Origin: Caldifarciminota bacterium
GTDB lineage: Bacteria; Hydrothermota; 32-111; QNBC01
Assembly (NCBI GenBank): GCA_015486655.1
Contig: WFRF01000168.1
Coordinates: forward strand, 1-6,018
Length of the DNA: 6,018 bases
Direction: 5' to 3'
Shown here: one piece after another, positions 5,900 through 6,018 of the stretch
Layout: each line of letters starts with the position of its first letter
How positions within the stretch are numbered: position 1 is the stretch's first letter
Position numbers and translations under genes: made by a program
The notes under the pieces: generated by a model
Database searches by the model: none
What the model was told of the DNA's origin: nothing
Seen by the model: the letters and a program-made list of their open reading frames with translations, nothing else

Positions 5900-6018
5900 A
5901 TGGGAACAAAGGAAGTGGCAAAGGAGAAGCGAGTGAGCAAAAAACAATATCCTCTTGGAGAGGTAGAAATAGAGAAGCCTCAAATAGGAATGAATATAGC
6001 CGCCCACCTTCTACTGAG
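5900..6018 (+). CDS. Unidentified partial reading frame, open to the right edge
   Basis: From an ATG at 5900 the plus strand stays open for 39 codons to the window end. The peptide starts MGTKEVAKEKRVSKKQ and continues YPLGEVEIEKPQIGMN, then IAAHLLL. It is lysine- and glutamate-rich, as N-terminal regions of soluble proteins often are. I do not recognise it. The frame's previous in-frame stop is at 5861-5863. No Shine-Dalgarno sequence lies at the right distance from the ATG (the AGGTG at 5876-5880 is about 20 nt away), so a later start such as GTG at 5933 is possible. Base composition looks somewhat richer in G and C than the AT-rich spacer before it. It could be a real divergent gene, a gene remnant or chance; length alone proves nothing. 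Confidence 0.35.
   Translation, partial: MGTKEVAKEKRVSKKQYPLGEVEIEKPQIGMNIAAHLLL

Noticed and set aside
5704..5940. Minus-strand 78-codon frame starting at a TTG and covering the leader
   Set aside because: It runs through the promoter and the conserved FMN aptamer; the peptide with PRSGETPGPTVKVWMGEE is the typical chance translation of an RFN element.
5951..5963. CCTCT-TGG-AGAGG hairpin as a terminator or repeat
   Set aside because: Five base pairs with a 3-nt loop, no T run, and inside the open plus-strand frame.
1..6018. CRISPR array, insertion sequence, tRNA, phage or defence system
   Set aside because: No regularly spaced repeats, transposase motifs, terminal repeats, tRNA-like folds or defence domains are seen; the window is filled by recognised metabolic and housekeeping genes.

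Overview
This window is almost entirely one minus-strand operon from an AT-rich bacterium. Read in the direction of transcription (high to low coordinates) it holds a sigma70-type promoter, an FMN riboswitch with a terminator-type expression platform, ribD, ribE, ribBA, ribH, nusB, a calcineurin-like phosphoesterase, an integral membrane flippase-like protein, and the N-terminal part of a YdjC/ChbG-type deacetylase that runs off the left edge. Clear TTGACT/TATAAT promoter boxes, AAAGGAG and AGGAGG ribosome binding sites and a riboswitch terminator show a bacterium. The low GC fits Firmicutes but also many other AT-rich phyla. A ribDEBAH block followed directly by nusB is not specific enough to name a lineage, so I do not assign one.

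Region by region: 5900-6018 (+) carries an unidentified reading frame that is open to the right edge. 5822-5857 holds the rib promoter and, on the opposite strand and overlapping it, a plausible divergent promoter. 5679-5814 is the riboswitch and terminator. 2794-5665 encodes RibD, RibE and RibBA, 2318-2785 encodes RibH, and together these give four of the core enzyme proteins that turn GTP and ribulose 5-phosphate into riboflavin. 1908-2315 is nusB. 1189-1905 is a metallophosphoesterase. 249-1199 is a multi-pass membrane protein, and 1-252 is the start of the deacetylase.

The genes are packed very tightly: neighbours overlap or are separated by 2 to 8 nt, with no internal terminator seen, so one FMN-controlled transcript probably carries all eight. 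RibBA makes both branch precursors, RibD deaminates and reduces the pyrimidine, RibH makes lumazine and RibE dismutates it to riboflavin. The phosphatase step between RibD and RibH and the flavokinase/FAD synthetase are not encoded by recognised enzymes here. The last two genes look like envelope lipid or glycan functions rather than flavin metabolism.

Most of the window is well-known biology. The most interesting points are the fully readable switch between P1, antiterminator and terminator in the leader, the phosphoesterase placed next to a pathway that lacks its phosphatase, the flippase-like/deacetylase pair, and the unidentified divergent frame at the right edge. I see no evidence of a new defence or mobile system.
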